This document shows positions 62,986-64,000 of a stretch of 64,000 bases of DNA, piece by piece. Under the pieces are notes generated by a model. It made no database searches. It was given only the letters and a program-made list of their open reading frames with translations, and was not told the DNA's origin. Source of the DNA: a virus; IMG/VR virus record IMGVR_UViG_3300034104_003402, positions 1 through 64,000 of that record; one strand, 5' to 3'. The first letter of the stretch is position 1. Each line of letters begins with the position of its first letter. The position numbers were made by a program, and so were the translations under genes.

Positions 62986-63363
62986 TTATCCTGCAAGTTT
63001 AGTGATTAGATCCTTCTCTTTCTGTGTGCATTCCGTCTTTAGAATGCTTAGAACCTTGTCTGGATTATTAGAGTTCTGATTGATCTTTGCTGCCAATCGG
63101 GGGAGAACGATTGAAGAGAAAGAAGTTAAAAGTAGTTGCTCGTTTGGAGTAGCCGACTTCTTGAACCATCCGAAAAATTCTGAAACAGGAATTACAATTT
63201 CAGGATTGCGATCCGAAAGTGTTTGCAACATTTCGTCAATAGTTACTTCACGATCTTCTTTCGCCAAAACTGAAGCAGGGGTTGGTGCAACGGGTGTAGT
63301 TTCGGCCTTCTTTGGTTGAAACTTGGCGACTTCTTCCTGCAATTTCTTTTGATAATGATACAT
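62986..63363 (-). CDS. Unknown protein with YHYQKKLxEEV N-terminus
   Basis: A 125-residue protein starting MYHYQKKLQEEVAKFQPKKA, then a Pro/Thr linker and a helical part (EDREVTIDEMLQTLSDRNPE, IVIPVSEFFGWFKKSATPNE and LPRLAAKINQNSNNP). First gene of the minus-strand operon, with a consensus late promoter (TATAAATA) 29 bases upstream and a GGGAG site. The N-terminal peptide recurs in the next gene. Confidence 0.55.
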   Translation of the reverse strand: MYHYQKKLQEEVAKFQPKKAETTPVAPTPASVLAKEDREVTIDEMLQTLSDRNPEIVIPVSEFFGWFKKSATPNEQLLLTSFSSIVLPRLAAKINQNSNNPDKVLSILKTECTQKEKDLITKLAG

Positions 63364-63391
63364 TTTTTCTCCCTAGAATAAGGTTCCAGGG

Positions 63392-63399
63392 TATTTATA
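63392..63399 (-). promoter_or_regulatory. T4-type late promoter (TATAAATA), minus strand
   Basis: GTATAAATACCC on the minus strand, exact T4 late core, serving the operon that starts at 63363. It is divergent from the plus-strand box at 63426. Confidence 0.65.
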
Positions 63400-63425
63400 C
63401 ATAATGTATCGGCGGTTGCGGAACC

Positions 63426-63433
63426 CTAAATAC
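63426..63433 (+). promoter_or_regulatory. Late promoter (CTAAATAC), plus strand
   Basis: CCCTAAATACAAAA on the plus strand, 26 bases before the ATG at 63459, with AAAGGAG between. It is back-to-back with the TATAAATA at 63392. Confidence 0.6.
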
Positions 63434-63458
63434 AAAAAACCCGCTAAAGGAGTCTGCT

Positions 63459-63719
63459 ATGCGTTCAGATTACGGTTTCCGAGATCCCCTAAACCACAAT
63501 AAAAAGCCTGTTACAAACTTTTTAGAACACCTTCGTAAGATTGCTTCGGGCGATTTTAGTCCTGCTGGTAAAGAAACAGTAAACGAAGTGTCTCCACCAT
63601 CGGGCCCCGCTCGCAGATTCTCAAAAAAGCCAGAAGTTAAGGCTGCATTCAAGAAGCGTTACGGAGATCGTTGGAAAGAAGTAATGTATGCTACCGCTTG
63701 GAAGATGCACAACAAGTAA
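63459..63719 (+). CDS. Unknown small protein, first of a plus-strand operon
   Basis: An 86-residue protein. MRSDYGFRDPLNHNKKPVTN then FLEHLRKIASGDFSPAGKET, and KAAFKKRYGDRWKEVMYATA near the C-terminus. The last part (KKRYGDRWKEVMYATAWKMH) is reminiscent of small structural or core proteins. A plus-strand late promoter and an AGGAG site drive it; the next gene starts 3 bases after its stop. Confidence 0.6.
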   Translation: MRSDYGFRDPLNHNKKPVTNFLEHLRKIASGDFSPAGKETVNEVSPPSGPARRFSKKPEVKAAFKKRYGDRWKEVMYATAWKMHNK

Positions 63720-63722
63720 CAG

Positions 63723-64000
63723 ATGAAATCGTTTCGCACATTCTTAAACGAGCAAAGCGACCCAAAATGTTTGGAGCAATCCAAATTTGTTTGGCGTGGT
63801 GCTGTTAAAGAGAGTGCTATCTGCAATTTTAAAGATGGGATTGTCTGGCAAGGAGCCATTCAATCTGTTCCGCTTTTCAACATTAAAGGTGGAGTGATGT
63901 GGGAAGGAGCCTTGCAAGCCAAGGCTATCGGAAACTTTAAAGGTGGAATTCTTTGGGCAGGTATGATTCAACAAACTCCGCTATGCAATATGCGCGAAGG
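63723..64000 (+). CDS. Repeat protein with capsid-targeting-like start (partial, runs off window)
   Basis: The frame is open from ATG 63723 to the window end (92 codons seen). It begins MKSFRTFLNEQSD, like the capsid-targeting peptides elsewhere here, and then carries an 18-residue tandem repeat: CNFKDGIVWQGAIQSVPL, FNIKGGVMWEGALQAKAI, GNFKGGILWAGMIQQTPL, and the start of the next one (CNMREG). The consensus xNFKxGIxWxGxIQxxPL suggests a beta-solenoid. The total number of repeats is unknown. Confidence 0.7.
   Translation, partial: MKSFRTFLNEQSDPKCLEQSKFVWRGAVKESAICNFKDGIVWQGAIQSVPLFNIKGGVMWEGALQAKAIGNFKGGILWAGMIQQTPLCNMRE

Noticed and set aside
1-64000. CRISPR array, integrase, insertion sequence or transposase
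   Set aside because: No repeat-spacer pattern, no tyrosine or serine recombinase, and no IS-type inverted repeats around a transposase frame were found. The HNH gene at 21498 is the only mobile-type element.
1-64000. Cyanophage photosynthesis or carbon-metabolism genes (psbA, psbD, talC, hli)
   Set aside because: None of their motifs are present in any of the recognised frames, so a cyanobacterial host is not supported by this window.

Overview
This window is part of the genome of a large, strictly lytic tailed phage of the T4-like (myovirus) group infecting a Gram-negative bacterium. The evidence is a complete T4-type replication set: sliding clamp gp45, clamp loader gp44/gp62, RegA, family B DNA polymerase gp43, UvsX recombinase, gp41 helicase and gp61 primase. 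They lie in nearly the T4 order, in long head-to-tail operons with ATGA-type overlaps. Many leaders carry T4-type late promoters (TATAAATA and a variant, CTAAATAC), and the early genes have sigma70-like promoters. Several small genes (BPSL0761-like, DUF5824-like, DUF5856-like, and the 44-residue MSGKHAAGKGD protein) recall marine or freshwater T4-like phages. No photosynthesis genes are seen, so a cyanobacterial host is not indicated. No terminase, portal or major capsid gene lies in the window.

Layout. 1-762: end of a structural operon on the plus strand, behind a perfect inverted repeat at the window edge. 833-3327 (minus): RuvC-like resolvase and a class II (B12) ribonucleotide reductase. 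3421-11444: tail-fibre module with three tandem adhesin-like paralogues, a 1278-residue repetitive fibre, a fibre N-domain protein and a collagen-like fibre. 11431-13573: thyX, a small protein with a capsid-targeting-like N-terminus, and primase gp61. 13778-22365: conserved T4-like accessory and probable virion proteins, including a 996-residue nucleotidyltransferase/ATP-grasp/protease fusion and a ligase-like protein. 22467-24158: a small gene and helicase gp41. 24204-35316: an 11-kb glycan-synthesis operon between uvsX and gp41. 35297-47195: uvsX, gp43, two DNA methyltransferases, a GroES-like protein, AdoMet decarboxylase, a Mom-like protein, an endolysin-like protein, DUF1599, dUTPase, regA, gp62, an unknown gene, gp44 and gp45. 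47247-48806: secreted trypsin-like protease and a conserved unknown. 48811-58400: seventeen tRNAs interleaved with GDP-fucose synthase-like, PurA, GMP reductase, GDP-mannose dehydratase and small genes; an eighteenth tRNA is at 22393. One tRNA, Lys(UUU), is split by a group I intron. 58409-63363: small, membrane, holin-like and outer-membrane-protein genes. 63459-64000: a divergent plus-strand operon running out of the window.

How the genes work together. Replication and recombination genes are served by a nucleotide set (B12-dependent RNR, ThyX, dUTPase, GMP reductase plus PurA) that could move guanine nucleotides into the adenine pool. Gmd, a ColD-like dehydratase carrying His in place of the PLP lysine, and an Fcl/ColC-like enzyme could make a GDP-deoxysugar. 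The glycosyltransferases of the island, including two tandem GT15-like enzymes, could then use sugars of this kind to decorate virions or host surfaces. Methyltransferases and a Mom-like protein point to DNA modification. Assignments rest on motif recognition by eye; no database search was run.
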